This document shows, piece by piece, positions 16,866-25,018 of a DNA stretch of 37,989 nt. The notes beneath the pieces are model-generated. The model had not been told where the DNA came from. It was given only the letters and a program-made list of their open reading frames with translations, and did no database searches. The position numbers and the translations under genes are program-made. The DNA is from Acidimicrobiaceae bacterium (GTDB taxonomy: Bacteria; Actinomycetota; Acidimicrobiia; Acidimicrobiales; RAAP-2), in NCBI GenBank assembly GCA_947456095.1, contig CANGPX010000006.1:1-37989 (forward strand), read 5' to 3'. The first letter of the stretch is position 1. The number at the start of each line of letters is the position of its first letter.

Positions 16866-16977
16866 AGTCCTCATCGGTCATACCAACTGTTCGCAGCATG
16901 GTTCGTGCTGTTGCTTTTGCCAGTCCGTCGCTGACCTCGAAACTCCGAGGCTTCCTGGGGTTGTGAGTAGGGTTTTC
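16866..16977 (-). pseudogene. Degenerate duplicate of the 5' end of ilvD
   Basis: This stretch aligns without gaps to ilvD 15413-15524, codons 2-39. I count 18 base differences over 38 codons (about 84% identical) and 29 of 38 identical residues, with the motif [29 protein letters not shown]. Several changes are silent third-position changes. The frame has no start at the matching position (GTG became GGA) and an in-frame TGA lies upstream. It stays open downstream until 16801, where its stop overlaps the esterase ATG. The cluster and catalytic parts of IlvD are absent. It is a remnant, either displaced by an insertion or made by duplication. The rest of 16805-17014 holds nothing else I recognise. 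Confidence 0.85.
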
Positions 16978-17014
16978 TCCGTCGTCAGCATACGACGCTC
17001 ACTGCAGTGCAGTT

Positions 17015-17941
17015 CTACAACAGCGGTTTTATCGCTGCCCCCATCACCGTTGAGAGATAACTGGCATAGATGGCTGAGACATGACTCGAGTCGTAGTCGG
17101 CAATCATTGAACCAATGACTGGGGAACACGTGGTCGAACACAGCCACGGAATGGGGTTCACGAACCCAACTTTGGCTGCTTTGGCTGCAGCTTGTTCACC
17201 AAGATGTGCATCTTGATTTGCCGCAAGGACATTGGTTGGTGACGTCGCACAATCTTGCACCGACGTTGGATGCAGCGCGAGGCACTGCGGCATCACCGCA
17301 TTGAACACCGGCATATCTCCAACAACAATGACCTTCGTCTTCACTGACTTGATGGCACGCAAGGTTGTTCCAAGTGCGGTCGTCCACTGCGCAGTGGTTG
17401 GCTGCGTTGCATTTGGGAGGTAATTCGTCGTTCGCTCGGAGAAGATGACCGCCGCAGGTGGCGTCTTTTTGATGTTCGCCAGTACATTTGCTCGCCAGGA
17501 TGCGCACTTTGTCTGCGGATCTGTTGGTGAAGTCAGAGAAAAGTTTGCCATTGGGCATCCCGGATACCACATGAGATTGAGCCGGTAGCCCGCCTTGGCC
17601 AGACTCGGAACAAGTGCCGGCACCCACATGAGCGCGTGACTATCCCCGGCAAGCAATACCGTCTTTTTTGATTTCAGCATGCCGAAACTACAGGTCGTCT
17701 GCACCACAGGGCAGACGCCCCCGAGGGCATTCAAATTCGACAAAGTCATTGATTGGCTGGCGTCGCCAAGACTTGGCGTTGTCGTCGCGGGAAGTTGCGA
17801 AATATTCACCGACGCCTTGACGAGTGCGGCGACTTGAGCAGCCGTTCCAGGGGCAATGAGTTGATAGGTCGGCGCAGCAGACGCAGACGCACCGCTCAAC
17901 ACCACGGCTCCAGCGATGAGACTTCCCCAAATGCGCTTCAT
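17015..17941 (-). CDS. Secreted SGNH-domain protein, OafA-type
   Basis: I start at the ATG at 17941 because AGGGGGAATTC lies directly upstream; the track's start (17959) lies six codons earlier. The 308-aa product has a signal peptide (MKRIWGSLIAGAVVLSGASASAA), then the SGNH fold: LLAGDSHALMWVP with the nucleophile Ser, a central Trp/Cys-rich part (WYPGCPMANF) and the closing DSSHVSAIYASYL with Asp and His. This matches the SGNH domain found at the C-terminus of acyltransferase-3 (OafA-like) proteins, here free-standing. It probably moves or removes acyl groups on envelope sugars. Six Cys in the mature part suggest disulfides. The next feature on the minus strand is the ilvD remnant. Confidence 0.75.
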   Translation of the reverse strand: MKRIWGSLIAGAVVLSGASASAAPTYQLIAPGTAAQVAALVKASVNISQLPATTTPSLGDASQSMTLSNLNALGGVCPVVQTTCSFGMLKSKKTVLLAGDSHALMWVPALVPSLAKAGYRLNLMWYPGCPMANFSLTSPTDPQTKCASWRANVLANIKKTPPAAVIFSERTTNYLPNATQPTTAQWTTALGTTLRAIKSVKTKVIVVGDMPVFNAVMPQCLALHPTSVQDCATSPTNVLAANQDAHLGEQAAAKAAKVGFVNPIPWLCSTTCSPVIGSMIADYDSSHVSAIYASYLSTVMGAAIKPLL

Positions 17942-18055
17942 GAATTCCCCCTCGCCCACATCGTAGAGCGATCAACGAACGCGAAGAATGGCTTGACCTG
18001 CGGGTTCATCGCACACTCTCAGCCAACAACTTCGACCTCGACAGTGTCGCAGGAA

Positions 18056-19489
18056 CTAGGACGCGGCTGCCGCTCGTCGCTCGTTGAGCAAAGAGATCAC
18101 GGCTTTCCCATTGGCTTTGCCCTTGGTTGCCGCCATCACTTTGCCAATGAAGAACTGTGCGAGTTTGTCGTCGCCTCCGGCAAAGCGAGTCCATTCATCG
18201 TCGTTTGCTTGAATGACCTCGGCAACTGCTGTGGACAAGGTGTCATCACTCAGTTGTTCGAATCCCAGTTTGGCTGCGAGATCTTTCGGATCAGCATCTG
18301 GTTCTTCAATAAGAGCGGCCAACACAGTCTTTGCCTGCGTAGCCGACAGTGCACCCGACGCTTCCAACTGACACGTCGCAGCAAAACTTGCTGCACTCGG
18401 CAAGACGCCTTCTGCATTCAGTTCATTGGCCGCACGAGTGAGCGCCAATTGCGCCGGAGCTCCAGCAGCAGTTGCTTCAACGACCAAAGCATCAAGGTCA
18501 CGGTCAACAACCGTTGCCACAAGATCAAGGGTTGCTTGATCGTCACTCCCAAGGAGTTGCACAAGTGCTTGTCGGCGAGCCTTCGGCAGGGCGGGAAGGC
18601 CACGTCGAATCTCAGCAATCCACTCAACACTTGGCGCAAGTGGCACAAGGTCGGGCTCTGGGAAGTAGCGATAGTCGTTCGCTTCTTCTTTTGACCGCAT
18701 GGAACCTGTTCGACCTGCTGCTTCATCCCAGTGGCGTGTTTCTTGAACAATGCGTTCGCCTGCCTCAATGCAGTCAACTTGGCGCAGTGCTTCATATTCA
18801 ATGGCGCGTTGCAAACTGCGCAGTGAGTTCAAATTCTTGATCTCACAGCGCTTGCCAAAGGGGTCTCCGGGCTTTCGCACCGAGACGTTGGCATCGACGC
18901 GCATGGAGCCTTCTTCCATCCGGCCGTCGGTTGCGCCAACCGCCACCAAAATTGCGCGGAGCTCTGCGACGTAGGCACGAGCTTGCACTCCTGAGCGCAT
19001 GTCTGGCTCAGAGACAATTTCAACGAGGGGAACACCTGAGCGGTTGTAATCAATGAGACTGGCATCAGCGCCATGGATTCGCCCCGATCCACCTAAGTGG
19101 GTGGACTTTCCCGTGTCTTCTTCCATGTGGGCTCGAGTGATGCCAACAACGCTTCCATCGGGCAGTTCAATCCTGCCGTGCTCGTTGAGTGGCAGATCGT
19201 ATTGGCTGATCTGGAAATCTTTCGGCATGTCAGGGTAGAAGTAGTTCTTCCGGTGGAAGTTCGACCACTTGACCTCACACTCGAGCGCCAAACCAATCCG
19301 AATGGCGAATTCGACTGCTTTTTCATTGAGGACGGGAAGCGATCCCGGCAGTCCCACACACACCGGGCACACATTGGTGTTGGGCTCATCGCCAAACTGG
19401 TTTCGGCACCCACAAAACAACTTGGTTGCGGTTTTCAGTTCACAGTGGACTTCTAAGCCAATGATGGTTTCGTAGCCAGCCATGCTCAT
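18056..19489 (-). CDS. gatB: Asp/Glu-tRNA amidotransferase subunit B
   Basis: GatB is the kinase and tRNA-binding subunit of the GatCAB amidotransferase, which turns Glu-tRNA(Gln) and/or Asp-tRNA(Asn) into the amide form. The 477-aa product shows YETIIGLEVHCEL, the zinc-type Cys set (FCGCRNQF, NVCPVCVGLPG), NFHRKNYFYPDMPK, and the C-terminal YqeY-like tail domain (about 330-477). The start ATG overlaps the gatA stop (ATGA), with GGAG about seven bases upstream. The gene order, on the minus strand, is gatC, gatA, gatB, all with four-base overlaps. A 95-bp gap with no recognisable gene separates its stop from the SGNH gene. Confidence 0.96.
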   Translation of the reverse strand: MSMAGYETIIGLEVHCELKTATKLFCGCRNQFGDEPNTNVCPVCVGLPGSLPVLNEKAVEFAIRIGLALECEVKWSNFHRKNYFYPDMPKDFQISQYDLPLNEHGRIELPDGSVVGITRAHMEEDTGKSTHLGGSGRIHGADASLIDYNRSGVPLVEIVSEPDMRSGVQARAYVAELRAILVAVGATDGRMEEGSMRVDANVSVRKPGDPFGKRCEIKNLNSLRSLQRAIEYEALRQVDCIEAGERIVQETRHWDEAAGRTGSMRSKEEANDYRYFPEPDLVPLAPSVEWIAEIRRGLPALPKARRQALVQLLGSDDQATLDLVATVVDRDLDALVVEATAAGAPAQLALTRAANELNAEGVLPSAASFAATCQLEASGALSATQAKTVLAALIEEPDADPKDLAAKLGFEQLSDDTLSTAVAEVIQANDDEWTRFAGGDDKLAQFFIGKVMAATKGKANGKAVISLLNERRAAAAS

Positions 19490-20907
19490 TTTGCAACTCC
19501 TGCTTCAAGAACGGCACCAACTTGGAAGAGGCGGTCATCTCTGCGACCTGGACTCAAAATCTGCACACCAATCGGCATCCCTGCAGCCGAGTTACCAAAG
19601 GGCACCGACATTGCACCATGGCCGGCCAGGTTGGTCGGAATGGTGAACAGGTCCGACAGATACATCGACATTGGATCAGCCACCTTGTCGCCAAAGCCAA
19701 ATGCCGTCGTTGGCGTCGTTGCCCCGAGCAGCACATCAACCTTTGTGTAGGCGGCGTCAAGAGCGTTGGTGATGAGCCGACGCGTCTTTTGCGCCTGGCC
19801 GTAGTAGGCGTCGTAGTAGCCAGCCGACAATGCGTAGGTGCCAAGCATGATGCGACGCTTCACCTCTGGGCCAAATCCTGCTGTTCGAGTCGCCACGTTC
19901 ATTGCCGCCACATCTTCACGCTCAACGCGAAGGCCAAAACGCACGCCGTCGTAGCGGGCAAGGTTTGACGATGCCTCCGCTGGGGCAATCAGGTAATAGG
20001 CCGAAAGCCCAAGGCGCAGTTCGGGAATGGCAAGGTCAACAATCTCAGCACCTGCTGCTTCAAGCACACTGGCAGCAAGTCGGACCCGCTCAACAATTTC
20101 TGCATCAGCGCCATCGAGGAGGTCGCGACAAAGGCCGACTTTCAACCCCTTGACTCCCCGTCCACACGCAGCGACCAAGTCTTCGTAAGCATCAGGCATC
20201 GAGGTCGAGTCAGCCGGGTCATGGCCGCCAATGACTTGCGTCACAAGCGCTGCATCAGCAACCGTCGTCGTAAAGGGCCCGACCTGGTCAAGTGATGAGG
20301 AAAACGCAACAAGCCCGTACCGAGACACATGCCCATACGAAGGCTTGTAACCAACGAGGCCGCAAAATGCCGCGGGTTGGCGGATTGATCCACCAGTGTC
20401 AGATCCAAGTGCGACCGGGACAAAACCGGCGGCAACAGCAACCGCTGAGCCACCAGAAGATCCACCGGGAACCTTGGTCACATCATGAGGGTTTCGCGAC
20501 GGTCCAAAAGCTGAGTTCTCCGTTGAAGAACCCATGGCGAATTCATCGAGGTTGGTCTTGCCAACTGGCACTGCACCAGCGGCCACGAGCCGCTCAACAA
20601 CAGTTGCGGTGTACGGAGGCTTCCAGCCATCCAAGATCTTTGATCCACACGTTGTTGGCACGCCCCGCATGGCCAAGTTGTCCTTGATGCCAATCGGCAC
20701 GCCAGCAAGTGGGCCTGGGTCGCCACCGGCTGCAACTACTGCGTCAACGGCCTTCGCCGCTTTTCGGGCACCGTCGTGGTCAAGATATAAAAACGCATGC
20801 AGTTCGTGGTCACGCGCATCAATCGCGGCAAAGGAGTGCTCAAGTGCCTCGCTTGCGCTGATCTGTCCACTGCGGACCTGTGCGGCAAGTTCGTGGGCCG
20901 TGGTCAT
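19486..20907 (-). CDS. gatA: Asp/Glu-tRNA amidotransferase subunit A
   Basis: GatA is the amidase that releases ammonia from glutamine for GatB. The 473-aa product has the amidase-signature catalytic set: Lys in [11 protein letters not shown], cis-Ser in GGSSGGSA, and the nucleophile Ser region [36 protein letters not shown] and the C-terminal [13 protein letters not shown] are typical of GatA rather than a general amidase. It overlaps gatC upstream and gatB downstream by four bases each, so all three subunits should be made together. Confidence 0.97.
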   Translation of the reverse strand: MTTAHELAAQVRSGQISASEALEHSFAAIDARDHELHAFLYLDHDGARKAAKAVDAVVAAGGDPGPLAGVPIGIKDNLAMRGVPTTCGSKILDGWKPPYTATVVERLVAAGAVPVGKTNLDEFAMGSSTENSAFGPSRNPHDVTKVPGGSSGGSAVAVAAGFVPVALGSDTGGSIRQPAAFCGLVGYKPSYGHVSRYGLVAFSSSLDQVGPFTTTVADAALVTQVIGGHDPADSTSMPDAYEDLVAACGRGVKGLKVGLCRDLLDGADAEIVERVRLAASVLEAAGAEIVDLAIPELRLGLSAYYLIAPAEASSNLARYDGVRFGLRVEREDVAAMNVATRTAGFGPEVKRRIMLGTYALSAGYYDAYYGQAQKTRRLITNALDAAYTKVDVLLGATTPTTAFGFGDKVADPMSMYLSDLFTIPTNLAGHGAMSVPFGNSAAGMPIGVQILSPGRRDDRLFQVGAVLEAGVAK

Positions 20908-21212
20908 GGCGCCTCTCCGAGAATACGGCCGACCTTGAATCGACCCGCTTCAACTGATGGTGCTGCGGCAAGGAGTTCGTCACGGTCAAGCGACGCGGTT
21001 GGCACGTCGGAGCGCAGGATGTTCTCCAAGTCAAACGGGTGGGCCATGGGGACCAGACCCTCAAGGTCAAGGCTTGAGATGTCAGCAGCATGGCTGAGAA
21101 CTGAGCCAAGTTGAGCAGTGAAGGTCTCTACCTCATCTTCGCTCAGTTCAAGCCGGGCGAGACCAGCCACATGGACAACCTCTTGTTTGGTGAGTGGGCT
21201 TGGGTCGCTCAC
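20904..21212 (-). CDS. gatC: Asp/Glu-tRNA amidotransferase subunit C
   Basis: GatC is the small clamp that holds GatA and GatB together. The 102-aa product has the family pattern: LTKQEVVHVAGLARLELSED at the start, FTAQLGSVLSHAADISSLDLEGLVPMAHP in the middle and RILGEAP at the end. The ATG at 21212 overlaps the stop of the upstream esterase gene by four bases. Length is normal. Confidence 0.95.
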   Translation of the reverse strand: MSDPSPLTKQEVVHVAGLARLELSEDEVETFTAQLGSVLSHAADISSLDLEGLVPMAHPFDLENILRSDVPTASLDRDELLAAAPSVEAGRFKVGRILGEAP

Positions 21213-21970
21213 GAATTTGCTCCAAGGTGTTCGGCGATATGGGCGAAAATTTCAGATTCAACCAAGGGCTGATCAAAGTCCATGGTGGCGACGTGGTAGC
21301 TGTTTTCAAGGAGTACTTGTCGCACAGGTCCTGACACGCGCTCAACAATTGCCGCTGCAGTGTCTGGTGGAACCACGTGATCTTGCCGCGAGGTCAACAC
21401 CAGTGTTGGGGCAACGATGTTGCTCAGATCTGCGTGCACGGTCTCCATGGCAAAAGACAAACTCTTCGCCGCTTCAAGTGGCGTGCCGGGATAGCCGAGT
21501 TCTGAGACGTCTGGTTTGGCAATGTCTGACCCAATGGAGTCGAAGTACTCAAGACCCGATTCGAGCAAGGCGTCAATTCCCTCACGCAGCTCGGCAACCA
21601 AGGGTTGGCACATGGGATTGACCAAGCCAAGCGCTGCGATCTCGCTGTGGTGTTCGGCCAGCGCCAAGGACAATCCGCCACCCATTGATAATCCAACGAC
21701 CGCCACTCGCTCACATCGGGCAAAAAGGCGTCCAAGGGCTGCATCTGCTTCGCCGTACCAGTCGGCCCAGCGAGTTGGAATCATGTCGGCAAGATCGGTG
21801 CCGTGGCCGGGAAGCAAGGGCATTTCAACGCTGTAGCCCCGAGCAGCAAAGCCTTCGGCCAACGAGCGCATCGATGCTGGAGAACCAGTAAAGCCGTGAA
21901 GGACGAGTACGCCGAGGTTTGAGCCTTCAGCAACGAGTGGTTCACAACCGGAAAGAACAGGAGCCGTCAT
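21209..21970 (-). CDS. Alpha/beta-hydrolase, Est30-like carboxylesterase
   Basis: The 253-aa product has the full serine-hydrolase triad: Ser in GLSMGG, Asp in SRQDHVVPP and His in NSYHVATMD. The oxyanion strand HGFTGSP and LLPGHGTD place it with Est30-type carboxylesterases and monoacylglycerol lipases, which cut short acyl esters. It lacks a signal peptide, so it acts in the cytoplasm. It is the first gene of the transcript leading to gatC, gatA and gatB, overlapping gatC by four bases; that may reflect shared expression rather than shared function. The ATG has no usable Shine-Dalgarno spacing, while TACCAT lies eight bases upstream. Confidence 0.85.
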   Translation of the reverse strand: MTAPVLSGCEPLVAEGSNLGVLVLHGFTGSPASMRSLAEGFAARGYSVEMPLLPGHGTDLADMIPTRWADWYGEADAALGRLFARCERVAVVGLSMGGGLSLALAEHHSEIAALGLVNPMCQPLVAELREGIDALLESGLEYFDSIGSDIAKPDVSELGYPGTPLEAAKSLSFAMETVHADLSNIVAPTLVLTSRQDHVVPPDTAAAIVERVSGPVRQVLLENSYHVATMDFDQPLVESEIFAHIAEHLGANS

Positions 21971-22028
21971 ACCTCAAGATGGTACCGGTGCCGGTAACCT
22001 CAACGAGTACAACTCTCGATTGAGGTAT
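21969..22028. promoter_or_regulatory. Divergent intergenic region with ACCTCAA repeats
   Basis: The heptamer ACCTCAA occurs twice directly (21971-21977 and 21997-22003) and once inverted as TTGAGGT (22020-22026). The outer two form a 9-bp inverted repeat, ATACCTCAA and TTGAGGTAT, close to the two divergent starts. A GC-rich partial palindrome (ACCGG-TG-CCGGT) lies between. The right copy also serves as ribosome site for the SCP2-like gene (GAGG seven bases before ATG). An operator is possible but the repeats are short. Confidence 0.35.
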
Positions 22029-22032
22029 TCCC

Positions 22033-22437
22033 ATGGGTCATGTGTTCTTAAGTGAAGGTTGGATGACGGCGGCTCGAGACCTCTACGAGCGCTTCAGAGA
22101 CGTGCTGCCTCCAGTCGAGCATCAAGTGAAGGTCAACCTCCTCATCAACGACTCCCCCTTTGACGCCACTGAAGTCGAAGCCCACTTCGACACGACCTCT
22201 GGCGCGCTCATTGTTGAGCCTGGCCACATTGACGGTGCAGACCTGTTTGTGACAGTTGACTACGGAACTGCACGGGCACTGCTTGTTGACGGGAACCCGC
22301 AAGCAGCCATGCAGGCATTCCTCCTCAACAAGATTCGCGTTGAAGGCGATGTGGCGAAGTTGATGGTCTTGGCCCAAAATCCCATGGGTGATGATGCGGT
22401 GCAGTACGCCCAAGAGTTGCGCGATCTCACCGAGTAG
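22033..22437 (+). CDS. SCP2-like sterol-carrier-domain protein
   Basis: The 134-aa product resembles a stand-alone SCP2 domain: a helical start, then strands (HQVKVNLLINDSPFD, EAHFDTTSGALIVEPGH), a DLFVTVDYGTARALLVDG segment typical of SCP2 folds, and a final helix after KIRVEGDVAKLMVL. Such proteins bind lipids or acyl-CoA. The ATG at 22033 has GAGG seven bases before it. It is followed after two bases by the proline iminopeptidase-like gene, so they form a two-gene unit. Its ligand is unknown. Confidence 0.75.
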   Translation: MGHVFLSEGWMTAARDLYERFRDVLPPVEHQVKVNLLINDSPFDATEVEAHFDTTSGALIVEPGHIDGADLFVTVDYGTARALLVDGNPQAAMQAFLLNKIRVEGDVAKLMVLAQNPMGDDAVQYAQELRDLTE

Positions 22438-22439
22438 TC

Positions 22440-23399
22440 ATGGTTGACGAGGAGCCACTTGTTGAACCCTCCGAGATCTTCTCGATTGCGACCAACGATG
22501 GCCACCTGCTCTACGCCGAAGCGGTTGGCACCGGAACAACTCCCCTGCTTTATCTCCATGGCGGACCTGGGTCAGGGTGTTCACTCAACCAACGAAAGAT
22601 GTTTGATGGCGTGGCCACGACGAGCTACTTGCTCGACCAACGAGGCTCTGGTCGAAGCCGACCACTCGCCGAATCTTTCGAACATGATCTCGCCACCCAA
22701 ACAACGGCCAATTTGGTGGCTGATCTTGAACTCCTGCGCGAAGCCGCTGGGGTTGACGCCTGGGCCGTGCTCGGGCTTTCTTGGGGCACGACCCTCGCCT
22801 TGGCCTATGCAGAGGCTCACCCCGAACGGGTGACGAAAATCGGCCTTGGTCTCGTCACCACAACTTCAACCGCAGAAGTTGCCTGGATGACCGAAACCCT
22901 TGAACCGGTCTTCCCCCGAGAGTTCGCCGCGTTTCGTGATGCTGTTCCAGACCAATTCCGTCGGGAGCGAATGGTTGATGCCTATGGCGACTGGTTGGCG
23001 ACGTCTGACCCAACTCTTCGCCAACAAGCGGCAAGAGCGTGGTGTGACTGGGAAGAGGCTCACGTCTCTTTGGCCACTGGCCCGCGTCCGAACCCACTTT
23101 TTTCCGACCCAGCATTTGCCCTGCGCTTTGCCACCCTCGTGACCCACTACTGGCGAAATGCCCATGCCTTTGGCCACGATGACCTCATTGCCAATGCCAC
23201 TCGCCTCCGTGGCACTCCTGGTCGACTGGTCATTGGTCGCTTGGACATCTCAAGCCCAGCTCTCACCGCCACGAGTCTCGTGGACCATTGGCCCGACGCG
23301 TCATTAGAGATTGTTGATGACGCTGGGCACGGTTCGGGCAGAGGGTTTGGCGAAGCACTGGGCTCGCTCATTTCGTGGCTCGGTGAAACAGCCCCCTAG
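22440..23399 (+). CDS. Proline iminopeptidase-like alpha/beta-hydrolase
   Basis: The 319-aa product has the S33 aminopeptidase signs: YLHGGPGSG, LLDQRGSGRS, the nucleophile in GLSWGTTLALAYAEAHPERV, Asp in GRLDISSP and His in DDAGHGSGR. Family members remove N-terminal proline from peptides. Length and motif order fit the classic bacterial enzyme. No signal peptide is present. It starts two bases after the SCP2-like stop. Its stop codon overlaps that of the convergent MFS gene in the four bases CTAG. The exact substrate could also be another small amide or ester. Confidence 0.85.
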   Translation: MVDEEPLVEPSEIFSIATNDGHLLYAEAVGTGTTPLLYLHGGPGSGCSLNQRKMFDGVATTSYLLDQRGSGRSRPLAESFEHDLATQTTANLVADLELLREAAGVDAWAVLGLSWGTTLALAYAEAHPERVTKIGLGLVTTTSTAEVAWMTETLEPVFPREFAAFRDAVPDQFRRERMVDAYGDWLATSDPTLRQQAARAWCDWEEAHVSLATGPRPNPLFSDPAFALRFATLVTHYWRNAHAFGHDDLIANATRLRGTPGRLVIGRLDISSPALTATSLVDHWPDASLEIVDDAGHGSGRGFGEALGSLISWLGETAP

Positions 23400-25018
23400 A
23401 ACTCGACGGAGGGCTCTTCGAGGGCTGTTGGCTTCGACCGGTCCATTGACCGCATAAACAACGAGGCCACCACGCCAATAATCGCCATGGCCGAGGCAAT
23501 GATGAACGGCAGCGTGAACGTCGAAACCAACTGACTCTGGGTTGGATGAGGAGGAAGTGCCCGTTGCTTGGCTGCTTGAATGGCCATGACAATCGTAATG
23601 CCAGCCACTTCACCAACTTGAGTGGCGATCAGCCCAGCAGCCGACATCACGCCGTATTCATGTTCTTCAACTTCATTGGCCATCGTCGCTGATGATGCCG
23701 GCATAGCCATACCCATGCCAATGCCCGAGAGGCCAAGTCCAATCATGAGGACCCACACCGGGGTTCCTGCTGCGGCAAAGGCAAACACGGCAAGTGAGGC
23801 AAACAGCGCGAGCGATCCGGCAATGGTGGTCGAACGCTCACCGAATTTGACCGCGGCATAACCAGCAATTGGCGAAGCAATGGCAAAGACAATGGGGCGA
23901 GGAATTGAGTAGATGCCAATTTGCGCGGTTGAGGAGTGATACACCACGGACATCAAAATCGGAAAGAGGACGAAACCGGAGAAATAGGCAAAGTTCGCGC
24001 TTGACCTCACCACCATGGGAAACACAAAGTTTCTCGTCGTGAAGTAGCGCTTCGGGATGAGGGGATGCGCCGAGTGGGTGAGTTGGAAAATGAACACCAC
24101 TGTTCCAAGGAGACCAATGCCAAACAACGACAACTCAAGCGGCGAAGTCACCGAGTGATGCTCGAGCATCGTGAGGCCGAGCATGATTCCAAGAACTGCA
24201 GCCATGAGTGACCAGTTCCCAATCCAGTCCATGCCTTCCCAGGAAATCTGCTTCGCACCCTCACGCTTTTTGTCAATGGACTTCGGAATGATGGTCGACA
24301 CCACGGCATAGGCAATCGCCAGCAAAATTAGCTGCACCCAAAACAGACCACGCCAGCCAACGGCCACGATGACTGGCGCTCCAACGGTGATCCCGACGAC
24401 TGGTCCGCCGGCACCAATGAGCGACCACCAGCCAAGCGCTTTCACTCGGTCTTCTTTGGCGAAGACCTTGTTGATGAGCGCCATTGATGCCGTTGCCGTT
24501 GCCGCCCCTTGGATACCGTCAAGGGTGCGTGCGGCAATGAGCATGGGTGCATTGACCGCAAACGAGGTCAACACTGCTGACACCATGGCCCCCATGAGGC
24601 CAAACAAATAGAGGCGGCGGTGTCCAAAGACATCACTGGCGCGACCGAAGATCGGCGCCGCCAACCCAAAGGCCAGCAGCGGTCCGGTCAGGGTCCATCC
24701 AAGAACCGTTGTTGACGTGTGGAAGTCATGACTGACCTTCAGCAGCACAATGTTGAACACGGTGAAGGTGAAATTGAGCGCCAAAAGGCCAGCAAGCAGC
24801 GAGCGAAGCACCCACCACTGATACTTCGGGCTCTCCGCGGCGCGCACGCCAACGCGATGGCGAAGGAGTTGAAACCACGGCAGGTCTGATGCGGCTTCGG
24901 TGCCTGCGCCACCAAGTGCACTTGCCCCTGGGTCTTTTACTGCGTTGAAGAGGTCGTCTGGATTATCGACCGATCCTCGATGGTGCTCCTGAGCGGAGGA
25001 CGTTTCGTCCTCGTTCAC
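23396..25018 (-). CDS. MFS drug exporter, DHA2 (14-helix) type
   Basis: The 540-aa product has a soluble N-terminal tail of about 65 residues, then about 14 membrane helices. The early segment TSTTVLGWTLTGPLLAFGLAAPIFGRASDVFGHRRLYLFG contains the MFS loop motif (GRASDVFGHRR), and LDGIQGAATATASMALI is typical of EmrB/QacA-type exporters. It would pump out a small molecule using the proton gradient; the substrate is not visible. Its ATG overlaps the SDR stop by four bases, so the two are cotranscribed and possibly related in function. Confidence 0.88.
   Translation of the reverse strand: MNEDETSSAQEHHRGSVDNPDDLFNAVKDPGASALGGAGTEAASDLPWFQLLRHRVGVRAAESPKYQWWVLRSLLAGLLALNFTFTVFNIVLLKVSHDFHTSTTVLGWTLTGPLLAFGLAAPIFGRASDVFGHRRLYLFGLMGAMVSAVLTSFAVNAPMLIAARTLDGIQGAATATASMALINKVFAKEDRVKALGWWSLIGAGGPVVGITVGAPVIVAVGWRGLFWVQLILLAIAYAVVSTIIPKSIDKKREGAKQISWEGMDWIGNWSLMAAVLGIMLGLTMLEHHSVTSPLELSLFGIGLLGTVVFIFQLTHSAHPLIPKRYFTTRNFVFPMVVRSSANFAYFSGFVLFPILMSVVYHSSTAQIGIYSIPRPIVFAIASPIAGYAAVKFGERSTTIAGSLALFASLAVFAFAAAGTPVWVLMIGLGLSGIGMGMAMPASSATMANEVEEHEYGVMSAAGLIATQVGEVAGITIVMAIQAAKQRALPPHPTQSQLVSTFTLPFIIASAMAIIGVVASLFMRSMDRSKPTALEEPSVEF

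Noticed and set aside
16858-17118. Plus-strand ORF resembling the plus-strand ORF at 15399-15641
   Set aside because: The similarity is real but arises because both are antisense shadows of the duplicated ilvD 5' end, not because they are a gene family.
23396-23399. CTAG shared by two convergent stop codons
   Set aside because: It is a neat four-base overlap between the peptidase and MFS genes, but such overlaps are expected in compact genomes and need no special mechanism.
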